Positions 1-8,446 of a DNA stretch of 12,222 bases are shown in pieces. A program made the position numbers and the translations under genes. Position 1 is the first letter of the stretch. The number at the start of each line of letters is the position of its first letter. Origin of the DNA: Candidatus Rifleibacteriota bacterium (GTDB lineage: Bacteria; Muiribacteriota; Ozemobacteria; Ozemobacterales; Ozemobacteraceae); the NCBI GenBank assembly GCA_028691595.1, contig JAQUZA010000049.1, positions 1 through 12,222 on the forward strand, given 5' to 3'. The notes under the pieces are model-generated. The model made no database searches. It had not been told where the DNA came from and saw only the letters and a list, made by a program, of their open reading frames with translations.

Positions 1-93
1 AGGCACAGAACCGCCGCCACCACCGCCACCACAGCCAAGCAGTGAAACGAGCGAAATAATAATTGTTAAAGCAAGCAATCTTGTTTTAGTCAT
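1..93 (-). CDS. N-terminus of a poly-glycine lipoprotein (partial)
   Basis: Only the first 31 codons are inside the window; the rest lies beyond base 1. The start ATG (93-91) has a GAGGT ribosome site at a normal distance. The peptide begins MTKTRL, followed by a hydrophobic stretch and the lipobox LLGC, so Cys21 should be lipidated after signal peptidase II cleavage. Seven glycines follow directly (GGT/GGC codons), then Ser-Val-Pro. A glycine tract after the lipid-bearing Cys is a common flexible tether in surface lipoproteins of several diderm phyla; the function of the protein body cannot be judged. It starts 36 bases after the end of the upstream outer-membrane protein gene on the same strand, so it is probably the third gene of that operon. 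The gene is too short in the window for an ordinary ORF search, but the start, ribosome site and lipobox together are convincing. Confidence 0.8.
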   Translation of the reverse strand, partial: MTKTRLLALTIIISLVSLLGCGGGGGGGSVP

Positions 94-129
94 TTTGTTT
101 ACCTCTATATTCTGCACTGCGCAAGGCTG

Positions 130-2136
130 TTAAAACACGTATTCCAGACCACCTGAGAACTCGGTGATGGTTTTGGGTGCAGTAAACTTCCAGAGCAGTT
201 CATTTGAGTCAACATCAAACGGGCGTTCGTATGTCTTTTCCCAGGACGCTCTAAGGGTAAGTTTAAGGTTGTCTTTTAACGAGCAGTTGTATGCAAGCAC
301 GGTAATTGGCTGTGTTTCGCCTTCCCAGCCGGTGCTGACCGCACCATTGCGGAAATCAAACCAGCGCCAGCTCTGTTCGAGCTTCCAGTCATATTTGCGA
401 CCGTGAGCATACGCAAGTTGAAAGCCACTAAGGAGATAACGATAATCTCTGTAGCCAAGTCGTTCATAGATGCGGCGCAGATACTCGTTGTTCCAGACTA
501 GCTGCATTGAATTTTTCAAACGCCAGGAAAGTTTGGCATTGAACAGGTTTTCTTTAAATTCCATATCTTTGCCACCAGCATCAGGAGCAGTGCGAATATG
601 CATGGTGTCATCAACTTTTACCCTGAAATCCGGGCTGAAATTTTTCTGCCACATCCCGTGCAGTTTGTGATTTTTGTGGGCACGGTCACGGGTATTTTCG
701 TCGTTATAAATATAGCGGTAATCAGCCTGAGCCCTGGTATCTTTATCAAATTTGAATTTGGCTGCGGTAAACAGATTCAGTTCTTTATAGCCTCTGGGCT
801 CATCTGAAGCATAGCTGCGAATCTGGTGCTGGCCTTCAAAGGCATAGGCAAGTTTGTCATGAACCGGCAGATCGTAGTTCAATCTGAAATAGTTATCAAA
901 ATAGCTGGTGCGATAAGCATTCACAGATTCCTGATCGTATTCACGGCGGTCAAAAGTATCTGAAATTGCCAATTCAGCTTTGTTGCCGGCATAAGTTCGG
1001 TTATATTCGCCATAAATATTGGCGTTATCGTAATCCTGGTCATTAACATTCAACAGACGGCGCCAGTTTCCCTTGAATTCAAGAAAGAAGTTGCCGTTTT
1101 CTCTGAACCAGGTTTCCTGATCGCCAAGGTTGAACTGGTAGTAGTCGAGGTTGGCGTTATGTGGATTTGTTTTAGTCTGGTAACCGAGGTTAACCAGGCG
1201 CTCTCTTTTTGTCCAGCGTTCATTGTAGAAAACTTCGGCCAGATTGCTGCGGTAGTCTTTTATGCCGCTATCTGGATACCAGGAGTGCTGCAGGGTGTTT
1301 TTGATGGTCCAGGCACGATCACTGGATTCTTTAATCATATAGGCCAGGGTAAAATAGTTTTCGTGAATGGGATAGTTTCTGCGGCGCTTCAGAAAGCGAT
1401 TTTCGGCAAATAGTTCACGCTTTTCGTCAAACTTATAGGTCAAAGCCAGCTTGCCCTGGCCGAAGTTGTTTGGCAGTGCAGTTTCGGTGAGATTAAAGGG
1501 AAGAGCATTTGTCTGGGTGCGAATGATTTCGTTACGGTTTTTCAGTTCAAACTTCATAACACCGCTGACATCGATTTTTGATTGTTCTTTGGAGGCTTTT
1601 GCAGCAGCGGGTGAGGTTGTTGCTGCATCAACAGTTTTTGCTGGCCCAACCGGTTGCGAATCAGCCTGCCCATCGGCAACGCCTTCTGGCTTTTCAGTTA
1701 CTGGAACTGTTGCGACAGGTTTATCAGCCTGTTTCTGAGAGCGGTAAACGAATTTTTCGGTATGAAAATCTCTGATGGCCCTGTAGTAGTCATCAAGTCG
1801 CGAAAAACCCTCAAAAAGTTCGTCGCGGTCAGCGGGGTAATCGCCAGAAACGCTTTTAAAAAGGTCTTCCATGAGGTCATAGCGTTTTTGAATTCGATCC
1901 ATGATTTCTTCAGCTTCTTCATTGGCATCAGCCATTTTTGCACTGTCAGATTCAAGATCGAGGTTGACGATGCGCCGGTCAAGCTCTTCAAGGCGACGCA
2001 ACGCCTTGGCAAAGTCTGGTTCATAGCGGGTAAATGCGGTCATCGCCCCTTCGCTTACCTTGTTGGAAAAGGCATAAATTGGGCTGCCCAGCAGAACAAC
2101 TGCCAGGATAATGATTTTCAGAATATTTCTTTTCAT
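130..2136 (-). CDS. Outer-membrane beta-barrel protein with N-terminal coiled coil
   Basis: 668 residues. A signal peptide spans about residues 1-22 (basic start, long hydrophobic core, cleavage after Ile-Tyr-Ala). Residues about 40-115 are charged and helical with heptad-like Leu/Ile spacing, probably a periplasmic coiled coil. Residues about 140-185 are an Ala/Pro/Thr/Lys-rich linker. From about 190 to the end there are alternating polar and aromatic strands rich in Tyr, Trp, Arg and Asn, and the protein ends in Tyr-Val-Phe. A terminal aromatic residue is the usual assembly signal of outer-membrane beta-barrels, so this is a predicted porin-like or secretin-unrelated barrel. The coiled coil before the barrel resembles the plan of proteins that tether the outer membrane to the cell wall, but I see no SLH domain and make no family claim. 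The ribosome site AAGGA (2149-2145) sits 8 bases before the ATG. It starts 22 bases after the FecR-domain gene, so the two are very likely co-transcribed. Substrate and partners are unknown. Confidence 0.8.
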   Translation of the reverse strand: MKRNILKIIILAVVLLGSPIYAFSNKVSEGAMTAFTRYEPDFAKALRRLEELDRRIVNLDLESDSAKMADANEEAEEIMDRIQKRYDLMEDLFKSVSGDYPADRDELFEGFSRLDDYYRAIRDFHTEKFVYRSQKQADKPVATVPVTEKPEGVADGQADSQPVGPAKTVDAATTSPAAAKASKEQSKIDVSGVMKFELKNRNEIIRTQTNALPFNLTETALPNNFGQGKLALTYKFDEKRELFAENRFLKRRRNYPIHENYFTLAYMIKESSDRAWTIKNTLQHSWYPDSGIKDYRSNLAEVFYNERWTKRERLVNLGYQTKTNPHNANLDYYQFNLGDQETWFRENGNFFLEFKGNWRRLLNVNDQDYDNANIYGEYNRTYAGNKAELAISDTFDRREYDQESVNAYRTSYFDNYFRLNYDLPVHDKLAYAFEGQHQIRSYASDEPRGYKELNLFTAAKFKFDKDTRAQADYRYIYNDENTRDRAHKNHKLHGMWQKNFSPDFRVKVDDTMHIRTAPDAGGKDMEFKENLFNAKLSWRLKNSMQLVWNNEYLRRIYERLGYRDYRYLLSGFQLAYAHGRKYDWKLEQSWRWFDFRNGAVSTGWEGETQPITVLAYNCSLKDNLKLTLRASWEKTYERPFDVDSNELLWKFTAPKTITEFSGGLEYVF

Positions 2137-2158
2137 GGTGGTTATCCTTTGGGTAGTC

Positions 2159-3895
2159 TCACTTCAGGAAAGTGCTGAGCTGACTTTCAAGATCGCTGAT
2201 ATTCGACTGCAGTTCGTTGGCAATGCTGCCAAGCTGCTGAAAGCGATCGCTGATGTTCTGCCAGGTATTTTCAACTTCTTCCTGTTCAGCGGTTTTGTAT
2301 TTTGAACTGGCGGCAGCACGCATGGTGTTGTTGTAGAGTCGCTGAGCGTTGCTGTAATATCTGCGCACTCTGGCGTAACCGTCAATAATTTTGGCAGAGG
2401 CAACCAGACGGCGCTCCATGGCGGCAGTATTGAGGCGGATATCAGATTCTGTAATGGTCTGATAGAAGGCAATTTCGTTCTGCAAGGCAATCATTCTGTC
2501 TGAAAGCACATCGTCGAGCTGGGACATCTCGGTAATGACATCTGAAGAAACCTCAACCACAGTCAGAGATTTAATCGTGACCCCAATCGAGTTGCGCTGG
2601 TCACTTAGAGACTTCAAAAGAGCCTGAAGTTCAAGAGATGTCGGGTTTTCGTTGAGCAGATCGGTTACCTTCTGAGTCAGGGCATCGAGATCTGCCAGGG
2701 CATCGGCACAGACAGAGATTGATTCTTTGAACCAGTCTTGACTCTGGCCATTGGCGTTCGATGAAAGAACCGCACGAACCGAGTCAACTTCTGAAGTAAC
2801 TTGAGTCAGTTCGGTGCGCAACTGTTCAATTGTGCCGCTGATATCTTCAACAAGCTGGGCTGCACTTGCAAGAGTTCCATCAGTGGCCAATGGATCAACA
2901 ATATCTTCAATAATCGCAGTCAGTTTGAACTGATAACGCAGGATCTTGGCGATTTCTGTTTGAAAGCCCTGCTGACGGGCCATGACAGCAGCAATATTCT
3001 TCATATGATTAGCCAGCAGAACCCGATCTGCGGCGGTAATATCTGGTGTCTGCAGAGCAACTTCAACTTTTTTACGTATTGAGCTCAGAATGAGGTTATC
3101 TTCCATGATCACGCCCACGAAGCGTTCAGCATCACGCTTGATTTCGACAGCTGCCGCTTCATCAACCGACACAAGAGCGATCAGCTTGCCAAAAGCACCA
3201 TTAATTCTGGCAAATTCTGAGGTTTCGGCATCGAGAATGCCTTTGAGAATTTCGGGAATCTCGTTGAGCTGAATAAGCTCGCCCATGCGTGAGGTCTGTT
3301 CTTCCCATTTTTTCTGTTCGTTTTGAACGTCAATTTCAACCTTTTCGGTCTTGCCACCGCTTTTAACAATGAGTTCTTCGCCCTCTTGAACTTCAACGGT
3401 TTCTTTTGATTCTTTAATCAGAACTTCTGCATGGCCGCGCAGAACCTGAATGCGGTCTTCGCCACTGCGGGTCGAACAGGTAATGTTGGTACCCTTGATA
3501 CCGGCGACCGCCTGGCTCATTTCGACTTCCATGGTGCCGTCAGAGACCATTTTCTTGACGTTAACCCAGATATTACCGGCCAGCAGCTCGATCTTGTTTT
3601 CTTTGCCGCTGGTTGTGTTCAAAACCACTATACTTTCAGGTTTAACAACAAAAGTTGACATATCAGCCATACTTAAAATTGCACCCGATTCTTCTTTGGT
3701 TCTGATGCGGTCGTTGACATAAAGGGGCATGTCAAGCTCAGCGAATTCGTAGGCATCGTCGTCTTCGGCATTAGGCCTGACGCTGACCTCACCAAAAAGG
3801 TCAGAAAACCTGATACCAGAATCCTGGCCTTCGCGGGCGAAACAGGGCGAAATTAAGAATAGAACAGCAAACAGCAACAAGCCTATCCGTTTCAT
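2159..3895 (-). CDS. Secreted FecR-domain protein with long helical C-terminal region
   Basis: 578 residues. A signal peptide spans about residues 1-20 (MKRIG, hydrophobic core, cleavage near Cys-Phe-Ala). Residues about 25-175 read as a FecR domain: an early segment with Gly-Glu-Val-Ser-Val, then a Ser-Gly-Ala-Ile-Leu-Ser segment, a Leu-Leu-Ala-Gly-Asn-Ile-Trp-Val strand, and the typical Ala-Gly-Ile-Lys-Gly-Thr motif followed by a Val-Leu-Arg-Gly strand. The remaining roughly 390 residues are predicted helical, with a coiled-coil-like final 40 residues. In classical systems FecR is a membrane anti-sigma partner of TonB receptors. Here there is no cytoplasmic domain, no transmembrane segment after the signal peptide and no sigma factor nearby, so a structural or binding role in the periplasm is more likely than iron signalling. 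It heads a minus-strand operon with the barrel protein (22-base gap) and the lipoprotein. GAGGAG (3913-3908) precedes the ATG by 12 bases, a rather long spacing. Confidence 0.8.
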   Translation of the reverse strand: MKRIGLLLFAVLFLISPCFAREGQDSGIRFSDLFGEVSVRPNAEDDDAYEFAELDMPLYVNDRIRTKEESGAILSMADMSTFVVKPESIVVLNTTSGKENKIELLAGNIWVNVKKMVSDGTMEVEMSQAVAGIKGTNITCSTRSGEDRIQVLRGHAEVLIKESKETVEVQEGEELIVKSGGKTEKVEIDVQNEQKKWEEQTSRMGELIQLNEIPEILKGILDAETSEFARINGAFGKLIALVSVDEAAAVEIKRDAERFVGVIMEDNLILSSIRKKVEVALQTPDITAADRVLLANHMKNIAAVMARQQGFQTEIAKILRYQFKLTAIIEDIVDPLATDGTLASAAQLVEDISGTIEQLRTELTQVTSEVDSVRAVLSSNANGQSQDWFKESISVCADALADLDALTQKVTDLLNENPTSLELQALLKSLSDQRNSIGVTIKSLTVVEVSSDVITEMSQLDDVLSDRMIALQNEIAFYQTITESDIRLNTAAMERRLVASAKIIDGYARVRRYYSNAQRLYNNTMRAAASSKYKTAEQEEVENTWQNISDRFQQLGSIANELQSNISDLESQLSTFLK

Positions 3896-4131
3896 TTCTG
3901 ATGAAAACTCCTCAAGAAAAGCATTTTTCTCTTACTTTAATGTACAGCACAAACATTCACTGATACCATGGGCAGGTGAAGATGGTCAAGAATAGTTTTG
4001 CCAGCCGGAACCAACCATCAGCCATAACCAGCTCTAACAGAGGGTTCAATCTGATCACTGTCAAAAGAGCTGTCGCAACTCAGGCCAAATTTTTCAGTTA
4101 TATTTTGGCTGTTACCCACCAAATAAAAATC
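3896..4131 (-). promoter_or_regulatory. Intergenic region with possible promoter for the FecR operon
   Basis: This 236-base gap separates two minus-strand genes and is long enough to hold a promoter for the downstream envelope operon. On the minus strand I see TTGACC (3989-3984) with an 18-base spacer to TATCAG (3965-3960), a weak sigma-70-like pair. A perfect TTGACA (4064-4059) has only TCTGTT at the right distance. A 6-bp hairpin (4084-4089 with 4104-4109, GCCAAA/TTTGGC) lies after the peptidase stop but lacks a following U tract, so I do not call it a terminator. No reading frame here looks like a gene. Confidence 0.3.
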
Positions 4132-6102
4132 TCAGTTTTTGATTTTGCGGGAAACTTCGGCAATGTTACCGGCCTGATCGGAGATATGCAGTTTAACAAG
4201 ATGTGGCAAAGCCGATGGCGCGACAACCACGTATATTTCGGCCTTATCAGGATCTGAGTAGACCTCAGTTGAGCTGCCGTTAATCTCAGCTCTGGCACTT
4301 AGATAATCAACCCCCTTGCCCACATCGGAGACCTTGAATACATAGCATTTTCCAAGGTGATAATGCGTAGTTTGGCGGGTATAATTGAGCACTGGTGCAA
4401 GCAGATCTTCGAGAATCACATAGCGGCCACCGGTTCTTACCGAAAAAGTCAGGGCCCCACCCTCATTTTTTTCGCCATTGTGTGAATAACTTTTTTCGCC
4501 GTTGACGTTATATACGCCCAGTTTTCGCATGTCGCCATTGTAGTTTTGTGGAACAATACCCACCCTCGCCTCTGAATTGAAAACCACATTATCGGGTGTC
4601 AGATGCCAGATGGCACTGAAGGGCTTGAGCCAGCCACGCTTAGCATTTCCGCCTGGTGCCGGCATGGCCACAGTTGGTCGCAAGGCTGCAAAAACGGGGA
4701 AGTTTAAGCTTCCGGCAGGAAAAACTGCACGAGCGCCCTTTTCAATAGCAACCTCCCCTCCCCTGCTGTCGACAAAAACCGTCTCAGGAAGCAGTCGTTG
4801 CTCTTCGAGCCAGGCACCAGCCTGCCAGCGCGGTTCAAGATCAAAAGCAATTTCAATCCGGTCGGTTCGCAGTATACAGGACAGATCAGACGCTTTGCCA
4901 GCCTTATCTTCAACCCGCACGGTTCCATAAGAAGACGACAGAGAGCGGTCTTTGGCCTGACCATAACCCACTGCCACAAGGCTGAAGTTCGTCTGGTGGA
5001 ATTCTGCCATCTTGTAGTTAACAAGAACATCAGAAGAAAACTGGCGTGAAAAATCATGTTTCTTTGCGACTAATGCTCCGGCAGCCTGAATTTTATTGTT
5101 ACCATAATCGTAAGCCAGTATTTCAAAATTGAACCGACCGCCGACAAATTCGCTGCTGTCGACAAAGCCGCTCCAGGCGGGAAACTGTCTGGCAAAGGGC
5201 AGGGTATCAAAGGGCCATTTAAAAAGATTATAGACATAGCCGGTATTCTTTTCATTGGATTTAAAATAATCATAAACCCACGGGCATTGACGGTTTTCGT
5301 CGTAGCTATACTGATGAAAAAGCCTTTCAACAAGGGTCTTGTCGCCACTTTTCAGCGTAATCTTCTCCACGCCATAGCGGTTTCCGGCACCATTTGTATC
5401 TGAAATGCCGGCCTGCAAAGCAACCTTGCCGCTGATTACCGGGCTTGAGGCTAATCGGCAGGTACTTTTGCCTGATTTTTCAAGAGCAAACCGGGCTGGC
5501 AGAAAACTACCGTCGATCACAGTCTGGTGGGCCATAGGTTCAACATAAAACCAGTGAAAGGAAGGAAATATTTTATCTTCAGGACGGTAACCGAACAACC
5601 CCGGTGCCAGCGGCTCATCATTGAGAGTTCTCATTTCAAAATGCAGGTGTGAAGGTCCATTGCCGGTATCGCCAGACAGAGCCACGATCTGCCCCTTTTT
5701 GACCGGAAATCTTTCAGGGGTGAAAAAATCGTTAATACCATGGCGCTGGCCCATTTTTTTAAGCTTGGTATCGATGTAATTCTTTATCTGACCAGAAAAA
5801 TCCTGCAGATGGCCATAAACTACCCGCGTTTTAAGCTGAGGATGATCAATATATAGTGCATAGCCATACCCTCTGAATTGAACACTGGCCCTTGAAATAA
5901 AGCCGTCAGCTATGGCCCTGACAGGAAAGCCGTTTTTCTGCCGGGTGCGCAGGTCAATTCCGGCATGAAACCTCATTCCCCTGAACTCGGCAAAGCTCGA
6001 ACTCTGCGAAATATCTATAGCTAGAGGCCAGAGCACCTCGTCAGCTTTGAGAAGGCAAGGAAGAGTCAGAAGAACAAGCAGGAAAGCAATCAGTTTTTTC
6101 AA
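4132..6102 (-). CDS. Secreted M23 (LytM-type) zinc metallopeptidase
   Basis: 656 residues from a TTG start. It cleaves, or is related to enzymes that cleave, peptide bridges in peptidoglycan, and acts in the periplasm or outside. The zinc-site motifs of family M23 are complete: HAGID (His46 and Asp50), Tyr-Gly-His-Leu (His98) and Ser-His-Leu-His-Phe-Glu (His152, His154). A predicted active enzyme is therefore likely, unlike EnvC/NlpD-type activators that lose these residues. The catalytic domain lies at about residues 35-165, close behind the signal peptide (1-20, ending Leu-Lys-Ala). The remaining 490 residues are beta-rich and end in an Ig-like pattern, perhaps wall-binding. I chose TTG (6102-6100) because it gives a textbook signal peptide and has GGAG (6112-6109) 6 bases upstream. 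The frame stays open to an ATG at 6264, but the 54 extra residues would bury the signal peptide. It is divergent from fliK; wall remodelling for flagellar assembly is possible but only inferred. Confidence 0.88.
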   Translation of the reverse strand: MKKLIAFLLVLLTLPCLLKADEVLWPLAIDISQSSSFAEFRGMRFHAGIDLRTRQKNGFPVRAIADGFISRASVQFRGYGYALYIDHPQLKTRVVYGHLQDFSGQIKNYIDTKLKKMGQRHGINDFFTPERFPVKKGQIVALSGDTGNGPSHLHFEMRTLNDEPLAPGLFGYRPEDKIFPSFHWFYVEPMAHQTVIDGSFLPARFALEKSGKSTCRLASSPVISGKVALQAGISDTNGAGNRYGVEKITLKSGDKTLVERLFHQYSYDENRQCPWVYDYFKSNEKNTGYVYNLFKWPFDTLPFARQFPAWSGFVDSSEFVGGRFNFEILAYDYGNNKIQAAGALVAKKHDFSRQFSSDVLVNYKMAEFHQTNFSLVAVGYGQAKDRSLSSSYGTVRVEDKAGKASDLSCILRTDRIEIAFDLEPRWQAGAWLEEQRLLPETVFVDSRGGEVAIEKGARAVFPAGSLNFPVFAALRPTVAMPAPGGNAKRGWLKPFSAIWHLTPDNVVFNSEARVGIVPQNYNGDMRKLGVYNVNGEKSYSHNGEKNEGGALTFSVRTGGRYVILEDLLAPVLNYTRQTTHYHLGKCYVFKVSDVGKGVDYLSARAEINGSSTEVYSDPDKAEIYVVVAPSALPHLVKLHISDQAGNIAEVSRKIKN

Positions 6103-6143
6103 GGAATACTCCGATCTGGGCACCTTGCCCAGGCATATTTTCT

Positions 6144-6217
6144 GGTGCACAAAGTAACACTTCCGATGCACGAAGGTCAAATTTGCACCGTTTACTAGGG
6201 GCAAACTAGTCGTGCAT
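6144..6217 (-). promoter_or_regulatory. TGCAC-site cluster over a possible peptidase promoter
   Basis: Within 74 bases the pentamer TGCAC occurs three times on the plus strand (6146, 6167, 6184) and once inverted as GTGCA (6212). ATGCACGA (6166-6173) pairs perfectly with TCGTGCAT (6210-6217), and TTTGC (6182-6186) with GCAAA (6201-6205), giving a nested inverted repeat. On the minus strand TTGACC (6180-6175) and TACTTT (6156-6151), 18 bases apart, could be a weak promoter for the peptidase. The TGCAC sites fall just upstream of the -35, inside the spacer and just after the -10, as operators often do. The promoter match is poor; the repeat arrangement is what is directly seen. Confidence 0.35.
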
Positions 6218-6302
6218 TCAAGAATAGAACTGATTTTGCCTGTTTTTACCAGAGTTTCAGGCATCTCGACAACTAAAAATTTATTTTTAAAAAAATAAGT
6301 AC

Positions 6303-6330
6303 TAAGGGTTCTTAAAAATCAAGACGATAG
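6303..6330 (+). promoter_or_regulatory. Candidate sigma-28 (FliA/SigD-type) promoter for fliK
   Basis: TAAG (6303-6306), a 16-base gap and GACGATAG (6323-6330) resemble the flagellar sigma-28 pattern TAAA-N15-GCCGATAA. Six of eight bases match in the -10 element and three of four in the -35. It lies 43 bases before the fliK start in an A/T-rich stretch and is correctly oriented. Chance matches in such DNA are common, and a sigma-70 reading of the same region is possible. Confidence 0.35.
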
Positions 6331-6356
6331 AGATAGTGGATAAATATAAAAAGTTG

Positions 6357-6368
6357 AAAAGGAGGTGA
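6357..6368 (+). promoter_or_regulatory. Strong Shine-Dalgarno sequence of fliK
   Basis: AAAAGGAGGTGA ends 4 bases before the fliK ATG at 6373 and is almost fully complementary to the 16S rRNA 3' end. It fixes the start and implies high translation of the first gene of the flagellar operon. Confidence 0.8.
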
Positions 6369-6372
6369 AACA

Positions 6373-8433
6373 ATGAATAATGACTTTTTAGCAGGTATTC
6401 TAAGCAGTCAGACCAGCCCGTCCACTACAGTAAAAAGCGGAAAGAAGCACGATAGTTCTGAATCAGGTGGCTTTTTAAGTCTTTTACAGGATCGACTTGC
6501 GTTTGATACCAACCATACTTCTGCCTCATCGAAGGCTTCGGTCAACTTCAGCTTTCGCAGCAGTTCTGTTGCAGGCGACGTAAACCCCTTACTGATCAAC
6601 AGTTCAGAAACCAGATTTCTGTCTGAACAAAAACCGGTAATTGAAAACATGTCAGATAGGTCTGAGCAGACCGAGACCTATCAGGAGCGCATGTCACTTA
6701 AAAAAACCGATGATTACGACCGCAAGACATCGGCCAACTCTGCATCAGATCGTGACGAAATCAGTTCAGACAAAGCTGAGGATGTATCTGCGAACGCCGA
6801 TGCTTCTGAAAGTTCAAAGGCAACTCAAACCGCTTCAGCTGATGCCGAGCATGCAGATGCAGTGAACAATGCCATGCAGACCCTCGAAAGTCTTCTGGCC
6901 AGCTTTGGTGTTGAAGAGCAGGAAACCTTGGTCAACGCCCTTCAACAGATGTCTCCGGAAGATCTCGAGGCCCTCGCCGAGTCACCTGAAGAATTTCAGA
7001 AAAATCTGCTTGCCCTGATCGAAGAATTGCCAGTTTCTGAAGAGCAGAGTGCTCTGCCTGAACTGGTCAGCAAGCCAGAATTCATGAATCTGCTTTCAAA
7101 GATCGCTGATGAGCTTCAAGTCAGCGTTGCTGACGAAGAATCAGTTGCCGATAACACTCTTGCCGTTGCAGAAGAAGCTGTAAGACAAGATGCTCTGGCA
7201 GCAGAAACAGAAGAACTGGTAAAAGTTGATGCTGAGGGTAGAGAAGCACAAAAGCTTATCGACTCAGAAGCTGAAACAACCGGTGATGAAGTATCAGTCC
7301 CTGAAACACAGGAGCAGCAGATTCTGGCCATGAATGCACAGATTCAGGATGCCGATGCGAAGGAAGCTGCTTTGGAAAAAGCTGCCAGCCTTGACGCAGA
7401 AGGTCGCGCAACTGCCAAATCTGATGTTGAGCAGACTGCTACGAATGTAGAAGAAATCCAAAGCAGTTCAGAAAGCAATGCTGATATGGATTCTGAAGAA
7501 GTCTCCCAGGGAAAAGATGCGAAGAACCACGACAAAAAATCTGGTGAAGAAGAAAAAGACGGCGGCATTAAAACCGTGGAAAATTCTTCAAACCAGACCG
7601 GCAAAGAAAGTTTGCGCCAGGAGTTCAAGCGCGTCAATGAGTCTCAGAGCGTTGCAGAAACCAGTGTAAGTGAGACCTCGACTGATTCTGAACAGGCAAG
7701 GCAATTGCCGAATCAGAACCAGAGTGCATCAAGCCAGGTAACTACCGGAGCAGAAGTAAAACCGGCAATTGAAGAAGTCGCAAAAAGGTTTCTTTCGCTG
7801 CTTGGCGAAAAAACTTCAGGTGCAACCGGTAAGACAGAAGGGCACGCCTTTTCGGTCGCTAATACAGACAGCGGCAAAAAAGGTGTTCAGGCAGGTAGTG
7901 GCTCAAACAGCAGCAGCATGAGCAATGGTTATGCTTTCCAGTCAGGGGGCACCGCCAATGCCAATGCAGCAAACAGAGCAGGTAACCCGCAGCCGGTCGC
8001 TTCAACTGCCTTTGCCGAACTGCTTGACAAGGCAGAATTTGTCAAAACGAAAAACGGCAGCAAAGTTCTGAATCTTGAGCTCGACCCCAAAGAGCTGGGC
8101 AAGGTTGAAATGGAACTGACTTCAAAAGATGGAGCCGTCACCGCACGAATTTCGGCAGAGAGCACCATGGCCAAAGCCAAACTCGATGAACTGGCACCCC
8201 AGATCAAAGAGCAGCTGATCAATCAGGGTGTGAATCTGACTGAAATAACAGTGGATATTTCGTCAGGAAATCCCGATGAAAGAAATGGGAATCAGATGTC
8301 TGGTGGAAAAAACAAATCCAGTCGCCTTACTGCATCACAAAAAGATGATGTGGAAGCGATTATCCGTAAGAACGTTCTACCGAATCTGAGACGGGCAGCT
8401 CTGAATATTCAGGCTGTTGACATGACGGTATAG
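6373..8433 (+). CDS. fliK: Flagellar hook-length control protein FliK
   Basis: 686 residues. FliK is the exported molecular ruler that ends hook growth and switches the flagellar type III export gate (FlhB) to filament substrates. The C-terminal hook-length control domain (about residues 560-630) is clear. It contains Leu-Glu-Leu-Asp-Pro-Lys-Glu-Leu-Gly (568-576), followed by Val-Glu-Met-Glu-Leu, and a helix-strand pair ending Ile-Thr-Val-Asp-Ile. The first 550 residues are low-complexity, rich in Glu, Asp, Ser, Ala and Gln and nearly free of aromatic residues. This is the expected extended ruler region, though strongly acidic here. The protein is longer than the roughly 400-residue enteric FliK. 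There is no Sec signal peptide, in keeping with flagellar export. The start is set by the strong ribosome site at 6357-6368. The stop TAG overlaps the ribosome site of flgD, so the two are probably translationally coupled. Confidence 0.92.
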   Translation: MNNDFLAGILSSQTSPSTTVKSGKKHDSSESGGFLSLLQDRLAFDTNHTSASSKASVNFSFRSSSVAGDVNPLLINSSETRFLSEQKPVIENMSDRSEQTETYQERMSLKKTDDYDRKTSANSASDRDEISSDKAEDVSANADASESSKATQTASADAEHADAVNNAMQTLESLLASFGVEEQETLVNALQQMSPEDLEALAESPEEFQKNLLALIEELPVSEEQSALPELVSKPEFMNLLSKIADELQVSVADEESVADNTLAVAEEAVRQDALAAETEELVKVDAEGREAQKLIDSEAETTGDEVSVPETQEQQILAMNAQIQDADAKEAALEKAASLDAEGRATAKSDVEQTATNVEEIQSSSESNADMDSEEVSQGKDAKNHDKKSGEEEKDGGIKTVENSSNQTGKESLRQEFKRVNESQSVAETSVSETSTDSEQARQLPNQNQSASSQVTTGAEVKPAIEEVAKRFLSLLGEKTSGATGKTEGHAFSVANTDSGKKGVQAGSGSNSSSMSNGYAFQSGGTANANAANRAGNPQPVASTAFAELLDKAEFVKTKNGSKVLNLELDPKELGKVEMELTSKDGAVTARISAESTMAKAKLDELAPQIKEQLINQGVNLTEITVDISSGNPDERNGNQMSGGKNKSSRLTASQKDDVEAIIRKNVLPNLRRAALNIQAVDMTV

Positions 8434-8446
8434 GAGGCAAAGTCCG

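Noticed and set aside
164..3722. Many plus-strand open frames across the minus-strand envelope genes.
   Set aside because: They lie antisense to long genes with signal peptides and recognisable domains, lack ribosome sites, and their translations look like no protein family.
4084..4109. GCCAAA/TTTGGC hairpin after the peptidase stop as a terminator.
   Set aside because: The stem is only 6 bp with a 14-base loop and no U tract follows on the transcribed strand.
6103..6264. An in-frame ATG at 6264 would extend the peptidase by 54 residues.
   Set aside because: The extension puts the clear signal peptide in the middle of the chain and has no good ribosome site. The TTG at 6102 has GGAG at the right distance and starts the signal peptide exactly.
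7116..7637. Ser-rich minus-strand frames inside fliK.
   Set aside because: These are the complement of the Glu/Asp/Ala-rich fliK codons and carry no independent coding signal.
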